Positions 49,430-58,711 of a DNA stretch of 64,000 nucleotides are shown piece after piece; the first letter of the stretch is position 1, and every line of letters begins with the position of its first letter. Location: NCBI RefSeq assembly GCF_003019815.1, contig NZ_CP027773.1, positions 3,994,501 to 4,058,500 on the forward strand, read 5' to 3'. Under the pieces are notes generated by a model. That model searched no databases, had not been told where the DNA came from, and saw nothing but the letters and a program-made list of their open reading frames with translations. The translations under genes were made by a program, and so were the position numbers. This DNA is from Variovorax sp. PMC12 (GTDB lineage: Bacteria > Pseudomonadota > Gammaproteobacteria > Burkholderiales > Burkholderiaceae_C).

Positions 49430-50767
49430 TCAGCGCCCCGGCGCGGGCCTGGACGGCTTCGGCTTCGGCTTGTTGCCGCCGAACATCTTCTCCACCTGCT
49501 GCCCTATGCGCGCGCCGATGGCCGTGCCCACGCCCGGCAGCACCGCGCTGCCGATGGCCGCGCCGGTGAGCGCGGCACCTGTCAGCGAGAGCTCGGGGTC
49601 GCTCACAGTGCCGCCTATCTTGAGCGGCACGCCGACCACGCCGTCGACCAGGTCCACCGCGATCTCGCCGTCGAGCTTGCGGTTGAACAGCTTCAGGCTG
49701 CCGCTTGCGGTGAGCACGCCCGAGCGGGCCTTGAGGTTGGAGTACTGCAGCACCACGCCGTTGTCGGTGCCCTGGGTGTCGAGCGTGCCCGTGAGCTCGT
49801 CCAGTTGCGTGCGGCCGCCGCGGCTGATGCCGGCGGTGCTCACCGCCTTGGCCACGTCCAGCTTGGTGAGCGTGGCGGGCTGCACCGAGAAGGTGGTGCG
49901 GGTGTGCAGGTTGCGGACCAGCGCGCTCACCTCCTCGGCGCTGCCCGCCTCGGCCACCAGCGTGGAATGGCCGGAGACCTTGCCGGCCACCGAAGTGCGG
50001 CGGTCGAAGGCCTGCACCAGGCTTTCGATGTCGACCTGGCGCGGGTCGAGCTCGGCCGACACGCGCAGCTTGCCGTTGGCCAGGGTCTCGAAGCGCGCGA
50101 CGCCGTTCAAGGTGCCGCCGCCCACGTCGATGCGGGTGCGCCAGCGGTCCTGCCCCGCTTCGCGGTCCAGCCGCAGGCGCGCAGGCGGCAAGGGCGACGC
50201 CAGGCCGGCGCGCTCCACCCGGGCCTGGCGCGGGCGCCACTGGGGGTCGAAGACGATGTCGCCGTCGTAGGCCAGCGCGATGTCGCGCCGGTCGATCCAG
50301 GTCAGGTCGCGCCAGCGCACCCGTTCCACAGGCACCGGTGCCAGGGTCCACGGTGCCGGCAGCGCCACGGGCGCCGCGCCCTCGGCGGGCTTGGGCCCCT
50401 TGCCGCGAAAGGCCCGCACCGACGCGCTGGGCAGCACCAGGCTTTCGATCTCGACATCGTCCAGCGCAATGACGCGGTGCAGCAGCGGAGCCAGCTTGAG
50501 CCGCAGTGTGACCTGCCGCAGGGTGATGGGCCGGGGTTGCCCGGTGGCGACGTCGGACAGCACCAGCATGGGCATCGGCAGCAGCGACCAGTGGGCGCTG
50601 CCTATCTTCAGCGGCACGCCGAAGCGCTGCTCGAAGCCTTCGGCGATCTTCGCGGCCACCTCGTCGTCGGTGGGCAGCTTCGCGCGCACCACCAGAACCA
50701 GGGCGCCGACGCCGATCACCAGGACGGCGGCAATGCCGAGGAGCCAGCGGCGGACGGAGTGCTTCAT
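49430..50767 (-). CDS. AsmA-family protein
   Basis: 445-aa protein with an N-terminal membrane anchor (RRWLLGIAAVLVIGVGALVLVV, about 6-27) and a large periplasmic AsmA-like region, including FGVPLKIGSAHWSLLPMPMLVLSDV and the C-terminal TLDTQGTDNGVVLQYSNLKARSGVLTASGSLKLFNRKLDGEI. A Gly-rich segment (LTGAALTGAAIGSAVLPGVGTAIGARIG) precedes a Lys/Pro-rich tail. Family members bridge inner and outer membrane or affect outer-membrane assembly and lipid transport. It ends 5 nt from the convergent crotonase gene. Confidence 0.88.
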   Translation of the reverse strand: MKHSVRRWLLGIAAVLVIGVGALVLVVRAKLPTDDEVAAKIAEGFEQRFGVPLKIGSAHWSLLPMPMLVLSDVATGQPRPITLRQVTLRLKLAPLLHRVIALDDVEIESLVLPSASVRAFRGKGPKPAEGAAPVALPAPWTLAPVPVERVRWRDLTWIDRRDIALAYDGDIVFDPQWRPRQARVERAGLASPLPPARLRLDREAGQDRWRTRIDVGGGTLNGVARFETLANGKLRVSAELDPRQVDIESLVQAFDRRTSVAGKVSGHSTLVAEAGSAEEVSALVRNLHTRTTFSVQPATLTKLDVAKAVSTAGISRGGRTQLDELTGTLDTQGTDNGVVLQYSNLKARSGVLTASGSLKLFNRKLDGEIAVDLVDGVVGVPLKIGGTVSDPELSLTGAALTGAAIGSAVLPGVGTAIGARIGQQVEKMFGGNKPKPKPSRPAPGR

Positions 50768-50854
50768 CGATCCAAGTTAACACGCAAAGGCGACTGCCGT
50801 TGTCAGCCGCCGTCGCTATAGTTTTAGCCACCTACTACAGGAAAGAAGAACCGA

Positions 50855-51277
50855 ATGCGTATCTGGAAAAAAGAAATCTCCGTCGAGGAGCTGACCCGCA
50901 ACCACGTCGGCACCGCCGTCTCGACGCTGGGCATGGAGTTCCTGGAGGTGGGCGACGACTTCATCCGCGCCCGCTGCCCGGTCGACGAGCGCACCCGCCA
51001 GCCCTACGGCATCCTGCACGGCGGCGTGTCGGTGGTGCTGGCCGAAACGCTGGGTTCCTGCGGCGCCCACTACTCCGCCCCCGAAGGCGACCGCGCGGTG
51101 GGGCTGGACATCAACGCGAACCACATCCGCTCGGTCACCAGCGGCTGGGTCATCGGCACGGCGCGGCCGGTGCACCGGGGCCGCACCACGCAGGTCTGGC
51201 AGATCGACCTGACCAACGAAGCGGGCGAGCTGACCTGCGTCTCGCGCATCACGATGGCGGTGCTGCAGCCGCGCTGA
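50855..51277 (+). CDS. hotdog-fold acyl-CoA thioesterase
   Basis: 140-aa 4HBT-type thioesterase (MenI/YdiI-like). The active-site helix is YGILHGGVSVVLAETLGSCGA, with the catalytic Glu/Asp position in VVLAETLGS. VGLDINANHIRSV is the typical following strand. A strong AGGAAAGAAG lies upstream. The enzymes hydrolyse aromatic or short-chain acyl-CoA esters. Divergent from the AsmA-like gene and followed, after 135 bp, by the permease gene. Confidence 0.9.
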   Translation: MRIWKKEISVEELTRNHVGTAVSTLGMEFLEVGDDFIRARCPVDERTRQPYGILHGGVSVVLAETLGSCGAHYSAPEGDRAVGLDINANHIRSVTSGWVIGTARPVHRGRTTQVWQIDLTNEAGELTCVSRITMAVLQPR

Positions 51278-51412
51278 GGGCGGCGGTCTTCTTTCTCCGG
51301 CGCAGGGTGCGTGCCGGTGTTCAGGGCGGGGTTCATCACCCACAATCACGCCCCGGGAAAGCCGGGACGTCCCGGCCACCGAGCACCACACCCAACAAGA
51401 GGAGATAGAAGA

Positions 51413-52696
51413 ATGTTCAACTGGACTGAACGGCCTGCGTCCGCACTGGCCAACGGCGCGGTCATCGCGCCCGACGAGCGGCTGCCCTGGCTGCAGACCG
51501 GCGCCATGGGCGTGCAGCACGTCATCGCCATGTTCGGCGCCACGGTGCTGGCGCCGATCCTGATGGGCTTCAGCCCCAACATCGCGATCCTGATGAGCGG
51601 CATCGGCACGCTCATCTTCTATTTCGTGACCGGCGGCAAGGTGCCCAGCTACCTGGGGTCGAGCTTCGCCTTCATCGGCGTGGTGATCGCGGCCAGCGGC
51701 TACGCGGGCAAGGGACCCAACGCCAACATCGCGGTGGCGCTGGGGGGCATCGTGGCCTGCGGGGTGGTTTACATCCTGATCGGGGCCATCGTGCAGGCCG
51801 TGGGCACGGGCTGGATCGAGCGCTTCATGCCGCCGGTGGTCACTGGCGCGGTGGTGGCGGTGATCGGGCTCAACCTGGCGGGCGTGCCGATCAAGAACAT
51901 GGCGGCCAGCAACTTCGATTCGTGGATGCAGGCCGTGACCTTCCTGTGCGTCGGGCTGGTGGCGGTGTTCACGCGCGGCATGCTGCAGCGCCTGCTGATC
52001 CTGGTCGGGCTGATCCTGGCCACGCTGGTCTACGCGGTGCTGACCAACGGCATGGGGCTGGGCAAGCCTGTCGACCTGAGCGGCATCGCCAACGCGGCCT
52101 GGGTCGGCCTGCCGACCTTCACCGCGCCGGTGTTCACGGCCAACGCGATGCTGCTGATCGCCCCGGTGGCGATCATCCTGGTGGCGGAGAACCTCGGCCA
52201 CCTGAAGGCGGTGACGGCCATGACCGGGCGCAACCTGGACGCCTACATGGGCCGCGCCTTCATCGGCGACGGCATCGCCACCGTGGTGAGCGGCAGCGCC
52301 GGCGGCACGGGCGTGACCACCTACGCCGAGAACATCGGCGTGATGGCCGCCACGCGCATCTACTCCACCGCAGTGTTCGTGGTGGCGGCGCTCATTGCGC
52401 TGGTGCTGGGCTTCAGCCCGAAGTTCGGCGCGCTGATCCAGGCGATTCCGCTGCCGGTGATGGGCGGCGTGAGCATCGTGGTGTTCGGCTTGATCGCCAT
52501 TGCCGGCGCCAAGATCTGGGTCGACAACAAGGTGGACTTCTCGCAGAACAAGAACCTGATCGTGGCGGCCATCACGCTGATCATCGGCACCGGCGACTTC
52601 ACGCTGAAGTTCGGCGACTTCGCCCTGGGCGGCATCGGGACCGCCACCTTCGGCGCGATCATCCTGTACGCGCTGCTGGGCCGCACGAAGAACTGA
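51413..52696 (+). CDS. uracil/nucleobase permease (UraA/RutG type)
   Basis: 427-aa inner-membrane nucleobase:cation symporter-2 family transporter with 12-14 hydrophobic segments. AMGVQHVIAMFGATVLAPILMGF, the VAENLGHLKAVTAMTGRNLDAYMGRAFIGDGIATVVSGSAGGTGVTTYAENIGVMA block carries the Glu, Gly and Asn positions that define the uracil branch. AGAGGAGAT precedes the ATG. It is likely a single-gene unit taking up uracil or a related pyrimidine; the minCDE operon follows after 100 bp. Confidence 0.92.
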   Translation: MFNWTERPASALANGAVIAPDERLPWLQTGAMGVQHVIAMFGATVLAPILMGFSPNIAILMSGIGTLIFYFVTGGKVPSYLGSSFAFIGVVIAASGYAGKGPNANIAVALGGIVACGVVYILIGAIVQAVGTGWIERFMPPVVTGAVVAVIGLNLAGVPIKNMAASNFDSWMQAVTFLCVGLVAVFTRGMLQRLLILVGLILATLVYAVLTNGMGLGKPVDLSGIANAAWVGLPTFTAPVFTANAMLLIAPVAIILVAENLGHLKAVTAMTGRNLDAYMGRAFIGDGIATVVSGSAGGTGVTTYAENIGVMAATRIYSTAVFVVAALIALVLGFSPKFGALIQAIPLPVMGGVSIVVFGLIAIAGAKIWVDNKVDFSQNKNLIVAAITLIIGTGDFTLKFGDFALGGIGTATFGAIILYALLGRTKN

Positions 52697-52796
52697 GCGC
52701 ACGAAGCGTGGACCGGGGGGCCTGGTGTAACGCCCGGTCACCCGGGTTTGGCTGGCGCCCGTTAGACTCCAACGCTTTTCGCACCGACGTTTTCCA

Positions 52797-53570
52797 ATGG
52801 CCGATGTCTCCGCCGCGCGCACCAAGGCGGTTTTCGAATTCAAGAGCGCCACGCTGCCGCTGATCGCAGTGATCCTCAAGACGTCCGACCTGGACGTGCT
52901 GGCCGAGGCGCTCGACGCCCAGCTGGCGGATTCGCCCGATTTCTTCGAGCAGGAGCCGGTGGTGATCGACCTCTCGCTGCTGCAGGAAGCACAGGGCGAG
53001 AGCGGCGAGGCCGCCGGCGACATCGACTTCGCCGCCCTGCGCAGCCTGCTGGCGCGCCACCAGACCCAGCCCATCGCGGTGCGCGGCGGCAATGCCGCCC
53101 AGCACGCCGCGGCGCGCGCCGCCGGCCTGTCGGTGGCGGCCATGCCTGCCGCGCCGGCGCCGCGCGCCCCCGCCCCGCCGGCCGAACCGCCCGCGTCCGA
53201 AGCCCCGCAGATCGTGCGCGAAGTGCCGGTGCCGGCCAACGGCACGCTGCTGATCGACAAGCCGCTGCGCTCGGGCCAGCAGGTCTACGCCCGCGGCGGC
53301 GACGTGGTGGTGACGGCGGTGGTGAGCTTCGGTGCCGAGGTCATCGCCGACGGCAACGTGCACGTGTACGCGCCGCTGCGCGGCAAGGCCATTGCCGGCG
53401 CGCGCGGCAACACCGAGGCCCGGATCTTCTCGACCTGCATGGAAGCCCAGCTGGTGGCCATCGCCGGCATCTACCGGACCAACGAAGTGGCGCTGCCCGA
53501 CTCGGTGCTGGGAAAATCGGCCCAGGTGCGCCTGGACGGCAAAAAAATAGCGATCGACCCCATTCCCTGA
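52797..53570 (+). CDS. minC: septum site-determining protein MinC
   Basis: 257-aa division inhibitor. N-terminal domain about 10-115 (FEFKSATLPLIAVILKTSDLDVL), a Pro/Ala-rich linker (116-140), and the C-terminal beta-helix domain with RSGQQVYARGGDVVVTAVVSFGAEVIADGNVHVYAPLRGKAIAGARGN. MinC blocks FtsZ assembly away from midcell when carried by MinD. No clear Shine-Dalgarno lies before the ATG; the start is fixed by homology. First gene of minCDE. Confidence 0.95.
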   Translation: MADVSAARTKAVFEFKSATLPLIAVILKTSDLDVLAEALDAQLADSPDFFEQEPVVIDLSLLQEAQGESGEAAGDIDFAALRSLLARHQTQPIAVRGGNAAQHAAARAAGLSVAAMPAAPAPRAPAPPAEPPASEAPQIVREVPVPANGTLLIDKPLRSGQQVYARGGDVVVTAVVSFGAEVIADGNVHVYAPLRGKAIAGARGNTEARIFSTCMEAQLVAIAGIYRTNEVALPDSVLGKSAQVRLDGKKIAIDPIP

Positions 53571-53640
53571 GCCCCTGCTGGCTCACGGAACGCGGCGACC
53601 CTGACAACCAACAACTGAATCGAAACAAGAAGGAATGGCC

Positions 53641-54456
53641 ATGGCCAAAATTGTGGTGGTGACTTCGGGCAAGGGCGGCGTCGGCAAGACGACCACCAGC
53701 GCCAGCTTCGCATCCGGACTCGCGCTCGCGGGCAAGAAGACGGCGGTGATCGACTTCGACGTGGGCCTGCGCAACCTGGACCTGATCATGGGCTGCGAAC
53801 GCCGCGTGGTGTACGACCTGATCAACGTCATCCAGGGCGAAGCCAACCTGAGCCAGGCCCTCATCAAGGACAAGCAGTGCGACAACCTGTTCGTGCTGGC
53901 CGCCTCGCAGACGCGCGACAAGGAAGCGCTCACGCAGGAAGGCGTCGAGAAGGTGCTCGCCGACCTCGCCGCGATGGACTTCGAGTACATCGTCTGCGAC
54001 TCGCCCGCCGGCATCGAGACCGGCGCCATGATGGCGATGCACTTCGCCGACGAGGCGCTGGTGGTCACCAACCCCGAGGTGTCCTCGGTGCGCGACTCGG
54101 ACCGCATCCTGGGCATGCTCAGCAGCAAGACCAAGCGCGCCAAGGACGGCGGCGACCCCATCAAGGAGCACCTGCTCATCACCCGCTACAACCCGAACCG
54201 CGTGGCGGGCGGGCAGATGCTGTCGCTGGAAGACATCCAGGACATCCTGCGCATCAAGCTGATCGGCGTGATTCCCGAGTCGGAGAGCGTGCTGCACGCT
54301 TCCAACCAGGGCGTGCCGGCGATCCACGACAAGGAAACCGACGTGGCGCAGGCCTACAGCGACGTGGTGGCGCGCTTCCTGGGCGAAGAGAAGCCGATGC
54401 GCTTCGTCGACGCCGAGAAGCCCGGCTTCTTCAAGCGGATTTTCGGAGGCAAGTAG
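53641..54456 (+). CDS. minD: septum site-determining protein MinD
   Basis: 271-aa membrane-associated ATPase. Deviant Walker A KGGVGKTT (about 11-18), DFDVGLRNLDLIMGCERRVVYDL, and the C-terminal amphipathic membrane-targeting helix GFFKRIFGGK. It recruits MinC to the membrane and oscillates with MinE. AAGGA 6-7 nt before the second in-frame ATG selects this start rather than the ATG two codons earlier. It is followed by minE after 3 nt. Confidence 0.96.
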   Translation: MAKIVVVTSGKGGVGKTTTSASFASGLALAGKKTAVIDFDVGLRNLDLIMGCERRVVYDLINVIQGEANLSQALIKDKQCDNLFVLAASQTRDKEALTQEGVEKVLADLAAMDFEYIVCDSPAGIETGAMMAMHFADEALVVTNPEVSSVRDSDRILGMLSSKTKRAKDGGDPIKEHLLITRYNPNRVAGGQMLSLEDIQDILRIKLIGVIPESESVLHASNQGVPAIHDKETDVAQAYSDVVARFLGEEKPMRFVDAEKPGFFKRIFGGK

Positions 54457-54459
54457 GCC

Positions 54460-54738
54460 ATGTCCTTTCTCTCGTTCCTGCTGGGCGAAAAGAAGAAGAC
54501 TGCCAGCGTCGCGAAGGAGCGGCTGCAGATCATCCTCGCCCACGAGCGGTCCAGCCTCAGCGGCAAGAAGCGGCCCGACTACCTGCCCGAACTCCAGCGC
54601 GAGCTGGTGGCGGTGATTTCCAAGTACGTGTCGATCAACGCGGAAGACATCAAGGTGCACCTGGAGACCCAGGACAACCTCGAAGTGCTCGACATCAAGA
54701 TCGAGCTGCCCGACCCTGCGCCGGCGCCCGCGCGCTGA
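54460..54738 (+). CDS. minE: cell division topological specificity factor MinE
   Basis: 92-aa protein: an N-terminal membrane/anti-MinCD segment MSFLSFLLGEKKKTASVAKERLQIILAHERS and the C-terminal dimer domain (VAVISKYVSINAEDIKVHLE). It stimulates the MinD ATPase and sets the Min oscillation. The final 14 codons overlap, on the other strand, the 3' end of the rhodanese gene. Last gene of the minCDE operon. Confidence 0.95.
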   Translation: MSFLSFLLGEKKKTASVAKERLQIILAHERSSLSGKKRPDYLPELQRELVAVISKYVSINAEDIKVHLETQDNLEVLDIKIELPDPAPAPAR

Positions 54739-56353
54739 GCGCAAAGAAGCGAAAGCGCACGGACGGGTCCTGCAGGACCCGTTCGGCCAGCGCGCGTTCC
54801 CACGCCAGGTAGTCGGCCCAGGCCGCATCGCGGCGCGGGCCGAAGACGCGCATCACCGAGCCCCAGTCGTCGTCGAAGGGGGTGAGCAGCCGGGACGGCA
54901 CCAAATCGGTCGAAAGCGGCCGTCCTGAAGCCTCCCAGCCCTGCGTTCCACCCTGGAGCCAGCTGAACACCGCCCCTGAATCCTGCTGCCAGCGCTGGTG
55001 CGCGTCGCGCGCCACGCGGGCCGCGGCCATGCCGTCGGGCGAGGTGAAGACCAGCGTGCGCCCGGGAACGGCATGGGCGGCAAGCGGCGCGAGCGAGGCC
55101 GGCAGCATGTAGAGCGCGCCGGGCAGATGGCCGCGTTCGTAATCGAGGCTCGGGCCCACGTCGACCACGGTGACAGCGCCGTTGCTGCGCAGACGGGCCA
55201 ATGCCTCGGGGGTGAGCGGAGCCGGGGCATCCTTGAGCGACATGGCGGGCGCGGGCGGCGCCTGATCGGGTGCCAGCTCGCCATCGAAGACGTAGACCTC
55301 GGCCTGGTTGAGCTGGGTGAGCCAGAAGCTCGTGACGGCGGCGCGCAACCGGTGGGCCTGGTCGTCGAGCAGCACGATGCGCGCGCCGCGCGTAGCGACG
55401 AGGTTCTCGAAGTGCATCAGCAGTTGCCCGCCTGGCACCTGCCGCACGCCGGTGCCTGAGAAGGCCGGATCGGCGGCGGGACGCACGTCGAATACGTAGA
55501 GGGTGCGTGCATCGTCGTCGCGCCAGCGGGCGAGCCGCGCGGCATCGGCCAGGGGCAGCCCGAAACGCTCGATCAGGTCGTCGGCGATCCGGCGCAGCAC
55601 GTCGGGAGATTCGGGCGGCAGTTCGTCGTCGGGGGCGGCGTTCTGCACGGTCGGTGCGCCTTGCAGGCCCCAGGCCATGACGCCGTCTTCGACGAACACC
55701 GCGTCGGGCGCACGGCCCAGCAGCCGCAGCGTGGTGGCGCCGACGATGCCGCGCGTGCGGCTGAAGCAGTTGATGGCCCAGAGGTGGTCGGCCCCGCTCG
55801 GCTCGAAGCGCCGCAGGGCCAGTTCGGTGCCCGCATGGTTGCGCGCGCCGGGCAGCGAGAGAAACCTGAACTCGGCCTGCGGCCGCGCGTCGACGAGCGT
55901 GGTCGGCCGGCCTTCGCGCTGGCGTTCCCGCAGCGCCTCGACGGGCAGGCCCGGCGTGCCGTAGTGCAGCCGGGCGCGGTCGCCGAAGGCCTTGACCAGC
56001 GTGCCGTAGCCGTCGATGGCGGGCAGGCCCTCGGACAGCCAGCGCTGCAGGCCGCCTTCGAGGTTTCGCACGTCGGTGTAGCCCAGCCGGGCGAGCACGG
56101 CTGCGGCGGCCTGGCCCACGCCGTCGGTTGCGCCGTGGTCGTCGTAGAGCACGACGGGGGTGGTGCGGCGCGGCACCAGCACCTCGATCTGCAGCTCGAA
56201 GCCGCTGAAGGGCACGTTGCGCGCGAGGTTGGGGTGCCGCTCGACGAAGAAGCGGGTTTCGCGCACGTCGAGCAGTGCGAGTTCTGCGGCTGGCTCTGCC
56301 AGGAGCAGGGCTTGCAGTTCTGTCGGGACGATGGTCTTTGTGATGCTGCTCAT
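54695..56353 (-). CDS. multi-domain rhodanese-like sulfurtransferase
   Basis: 552-aa protein with four rhodanese-like domains: about 5-115, 125-235, 255-380 and 395-500. Only the second has a Cys in the active-site loop (Cys196 in NCFSRTRG); the equivalent loops of the others are DDHGATDG, DDQAHRL and SPDGMAA. So it is one active and three apparently inactive domains. Likely a sulfur-transfer protein or scaffold; the donor and acceptor are not known. Convergent with minE, overlapping its coding 3' end by 44 bp. Confidence 0.87.
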   Translation of the reverse strand: MSSITKTIVPTELQALLLAEPAAELALLDVRETRFFVERHPNLARNVPFSGFELQIEVLVPRRTTPVVLYDDHGATDGVGQAAAAVLARLGYTDVRNLEGGLQRWLSEGLPAIDGYGTLVKAFGDRARLHYGTPGLPVEALRERQREGRPTTLVDARPQAEFRFLSLPGARNHAGTELALRRFEPSGADHLWAINCFSRTRGIVGATTLRLLGRAPDAVFVEDGVMAWGLQGAPTVQNAAPDDELPPESPDVLRRIADDLIERFGLPLADAARLARWRDDDARTLYVFDVRPAADPAFSGTGVRQVPGGQLLMHFENLVATRGARIVLLDDQAHRLRAAVTSFWLTQLNQAEVYVFDGELAPDQAPPAPAMSLKDAPAPLTPEALARLRSNGAVTVVDVGPSLDYERGHLPGALYMLPASLAPLAAHAVPGRTLVFTSPDGMAAARVARDAHQRWQQDSGAVFSWLQGGTQGWEASGRPLSTDLVPSRLLTPFDDDWGSVMRVFGPRRDAAWADYLAWERALAERVLQDPSVRFRFFALSARAPAQGRAARS

Positions 56354-56368
56354 TGAGGCTCTGGTTTT

Positions 56369-56623
56369 TTCGGGGCGCGTGCACAGGCCACCGGGTACTC
56401 CCCTCCGCGAATGTCCCCCGGGCTTCGCCCTCCTCCTTTATTTCGCTGCGGGGAGCACCCGGCGCCCTGTGCACATGGACGCAGCGCTCATGCGAGCCGA
56501 TCGACAAGTGCTCTGAACGATCACGACGGCGGGGTGCTCTGCGCAGCGAAATAAAGGAGGAGGCCGCAGGCCGGGGGACATTCGCGGAGCAAGGTACCCC
56601 GTCGGCGTGAGCGCACCCCGAAC
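56369..56623. repeat. family A twin-hairpin repeat, copy 3
   Basis: A 255-bp element, same orientation as copy 1 and identical to it over a 90-bp block (56385-56474). Its central loop between the two hairpins differs from the other copies. It fills the left part of the 459-bp gap upstream of the desaturase gene. The remaining 190 bp hold no recognisable element. Confidence 0.85.
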
Positions 56624-56812
56624 AATAGATTTCAGTTCGGCTGATTACCAGCCCGCTTCACGAGTGACGCCAACGCACGCGGGAGCGCGGAGAAAGCGCT
56701 CTAGCTTAGGCCTCGCCCCTGGCCGCGCGGAACGAAGTTTCGCGACCATGCTTATGCGAAAAGCGCGCATGCAAGACGCCGCTTGCTACCTAGCATCGCA
56801 GTCCTTCCCATC

Positions 56813-57751
56813 ATGACTTCGACCGCCGTACCGAACCCCGCCAGGACCACACCCGTGCGCCGCCACTGGTGGTGGCACTACGAAGTGCCCACCCTGCTGC
56901 TGGCCGCCGCGCTGTACGTTGCCTGGGCCGCGCTGCTGTGGTGGCACGCGGCGCTGCCGGGCTGGGCCCTGTTCGTGGCCGGGGGCTTTCTCGCGCAGCT
57001 GCATTCCTCGCTGCAGCACGAGAGCATCCACGCGATGCGCCACCTGCCCCGGTGGCTGCGCCATGCGGTGGTGTGGCCGCCGCTGAACCTGTGGCTGCCC
57101 TACCCGTTCTACAACCGCGGGCACAGCTCGCACCACGTCAACTACCACCTCACGCACCCCGAGCGCGACAACGAAAGCGCCTACCACTCGGCACCCGCGT
57201 GGGCGGCCTACGGGCCGGCGTGGCGGTGCATCTACATGGCGAACCAGACGATCGCCTTCCGCGTGGTGCTGGGGCCGTTTCTCCGGCTCTGGAAGCTGGT
57301 CGGCTTCGAAACGGGCCAGGTGCTGTCGGGCAATTTCTCGAGGCTGCCGACATGGGGCTGGCATGCACTGAGCGTGGCGCCGGTGCTGTACTGCGTGACC
57401 GCGGTCTGCGGCATGGGCCTGGGCGAGTACCTGCTGTACTTCGTGTATCCCGGCATGATGCTGGGCTCGCTGCGCACCTTCACCGAACACCGCTGGGCCG
57501 ACACGCCGCACGAGCGCGTGGCCATCGTGGAGTCGAACCTCGTGTTCGGGCTGCTGTACCTCTTCAACAACCTGCACCACGTGCACCACCGCGCGCCGAC
57601 CATGCCCTGGTACGAGATCCCGGTGTACTTCCGCAAGCACCGCGCGGCGGTGCTGGAGGCGAACGGCAACTTCTACTACCGGGGCTACGGGGAGATCGTG
57701 CGGCGGCACCTGTTCAGGCCGGTGTTCACGCCGGTTCACCCGGCCTGGTAG
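56813..57751 (+). CDS. membrane fatty acid desaturase-family protein
   Basis: 312-aa integral membrane protein with several hydrophobic segments and the three histidine clusters of the membrane desaturase/hydroxylase family: HSSLQHESIHAMRH, GHSSHHVNYH and HHVHHRAPTMPW, plus FTEHRWADTPHER. These bind a diiron centre. Substrates in the family include fatty acids, sterols and carotenoids; beta-carotene hydroxylase-like and fatty-acid desaturases are both possible. The ATG fits homology; an in-frame TTG ten codons earlier is less likely and no strong ribosome-binding site is seen. Convergent with the hydrolase gene. Confidence 0.86.
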   Translation: MTSTAVPNPARTTPVRRHWWWHYEVPTLLLAAALYVAWAALLWWHAALPGWALFVAGGFLAQLHSSLQHESIHAMRHLPRWLRHAVVWPPLNLWLPYPFYNRGHSSHHVNYHLTHPERDNESAYHSAPAWAAYGPAWRCIYMANQTIAFRVVLGPFLRLWKLVGFETGQVLSGNFSRLPTWGWHALSVAPVLYCVTAVCGMGLGEYLLYFVYPGMMLGSLRTFTEHRWADTPHERVAIVESNLVFGLLYLFNNLHHVHHRAPTMPWYEIPVYFRKHRAAVLEANGNFYYRGYGEIVRRHLFRPVFTPVHPAW

Positions 57752-57761
57752 CACGCCGCCT

Positions 57762-58685
57762 TCAATCGGGCGCCGTCACGAAGCGAGCGACCCGCGCCAG
57801 CACCTCGGCCTCCTTGAGGATGCGGCGATGGCCCCAGCCCTGCGTTTCCATCAACTGCGCGCGGCCGATCGCATCGCGGTAGGCCTCGGCGTCGGCAAAG
57901 CGGTTCACGCGGTCGTCCCTGTCGTGCACGATCAACGTGCGCTGCGAGATGCGCGGCCCCACGGCGGCGGGCTCCAGCTGGGGCATCAGGACGCCTTCGC
58001 GCGCCTCGAACAGCCGCTGCATCGCCAGGCGCGTGGTTTCGCTGAGCCCGAAGGTGTGCGCGAAATAGCGCGTGTATTCGCGTGGCGATGCGGGCGGCGC
58101 GAGCAGCACGAGCCGCTCTGCCGGCAAGCCCCGCGACGCCGCGAGCGCAAGGCCGTTGGCACCCAGCGAATGCGCGACGGCCGCGCGCAGCGCATGGCCG
58201 TCGGCCGCGAGCCGCGCCGCGACATACGCAATGGCCCGCGCGAACTGCGGCGAGTTGCTCATCGTGCCGGCGCTGCGGCCGTGCGCCGGCAGCTCGAGCA
58301 GCACGGGCCGCAGGCCGGCATCGGCCACGGCCTGCGCGAGCGGCAGCATCTGCCCCGCATGGCCGCCCCAGCCGTGCACCAGCAGCACCACGGGCGCCGA
58401 CTCGGCCCCCGAGTCCTGCGCGGCCAGGTGATAAATGCCGACGCTCGCGTCCTCGAAAGCCCAGCCCTCGCGCCGCCACTCGGCACCCGGCCCCTGCGCC
58501 CGGTACAGCCACTTGGGCGGCAGCGGCGTGCCGAACAGGCGGTAAGCGGCACGCACGCCCAGCGCGGGCCACAGCCGTTGCGACGTGGTCAGGCCGAAGC
58601 GCAGCGTGCGCATCACGCGTCCCGGCCGATAGTAGTTCGACTGCGCGGCATGGCCGGCGGCGGAGGTTGTGGAAGTGCCTGTCAT
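57762..58685 (-). CDS. alpha/beta hydrolase controlled by the adjacent TetR
   Basis: 307-aa alpha/beta-fold hydrolase: LLVHGWGGHAGQMLPLAQAV oxyanion region, nucleophile Ser in VAHSLGANG, Asp in IVHDRDDRVN, His in GWGHRRIL. It resembles lysophospholipase/esterase-type proteins. AAGGAG precedes the ATG. It follows the 37-aa peptide gene by 26 nt and is probably co-transcribed with it. A palindrome shared with the TetR promoter lies just upstream of the peptide gene, so the unit is likely TetR-controlled. The convergent desaturase is a neighbour rather than part of the unit. Confidence 0.88.
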   Translation of the reverse strand: MTGTSTTSAAGHAAQSNYYRPGRVMRTLRFGLTTSQRLWPALGVRAAYRLFGTPLPPKWLYRAQGPGAEWRREGWAFEDASVGIYHLAAQDSGAESAPVVLLVHGWGGHAGQMLPLAQAVADAGLRPVLLELPAHGRSAGTMSNSPQFARAIAYVAARLAADGHALRAAVAHSLGANGLALAASRGLPAERLVLLAPPASPREYTRYFAHTFGLSETTRLAMQRLFEAREGVLMPQLEPAAVGPRISQRTLIVHDRDDRVNRFADAEAYRDAIGRAQLMETQGWGHRRILKEAEVLARVARFVTAPD

Positions 58686-58711
58686 GGCGGGAGCTCCTTC
58701 GGCTGCGGGGG

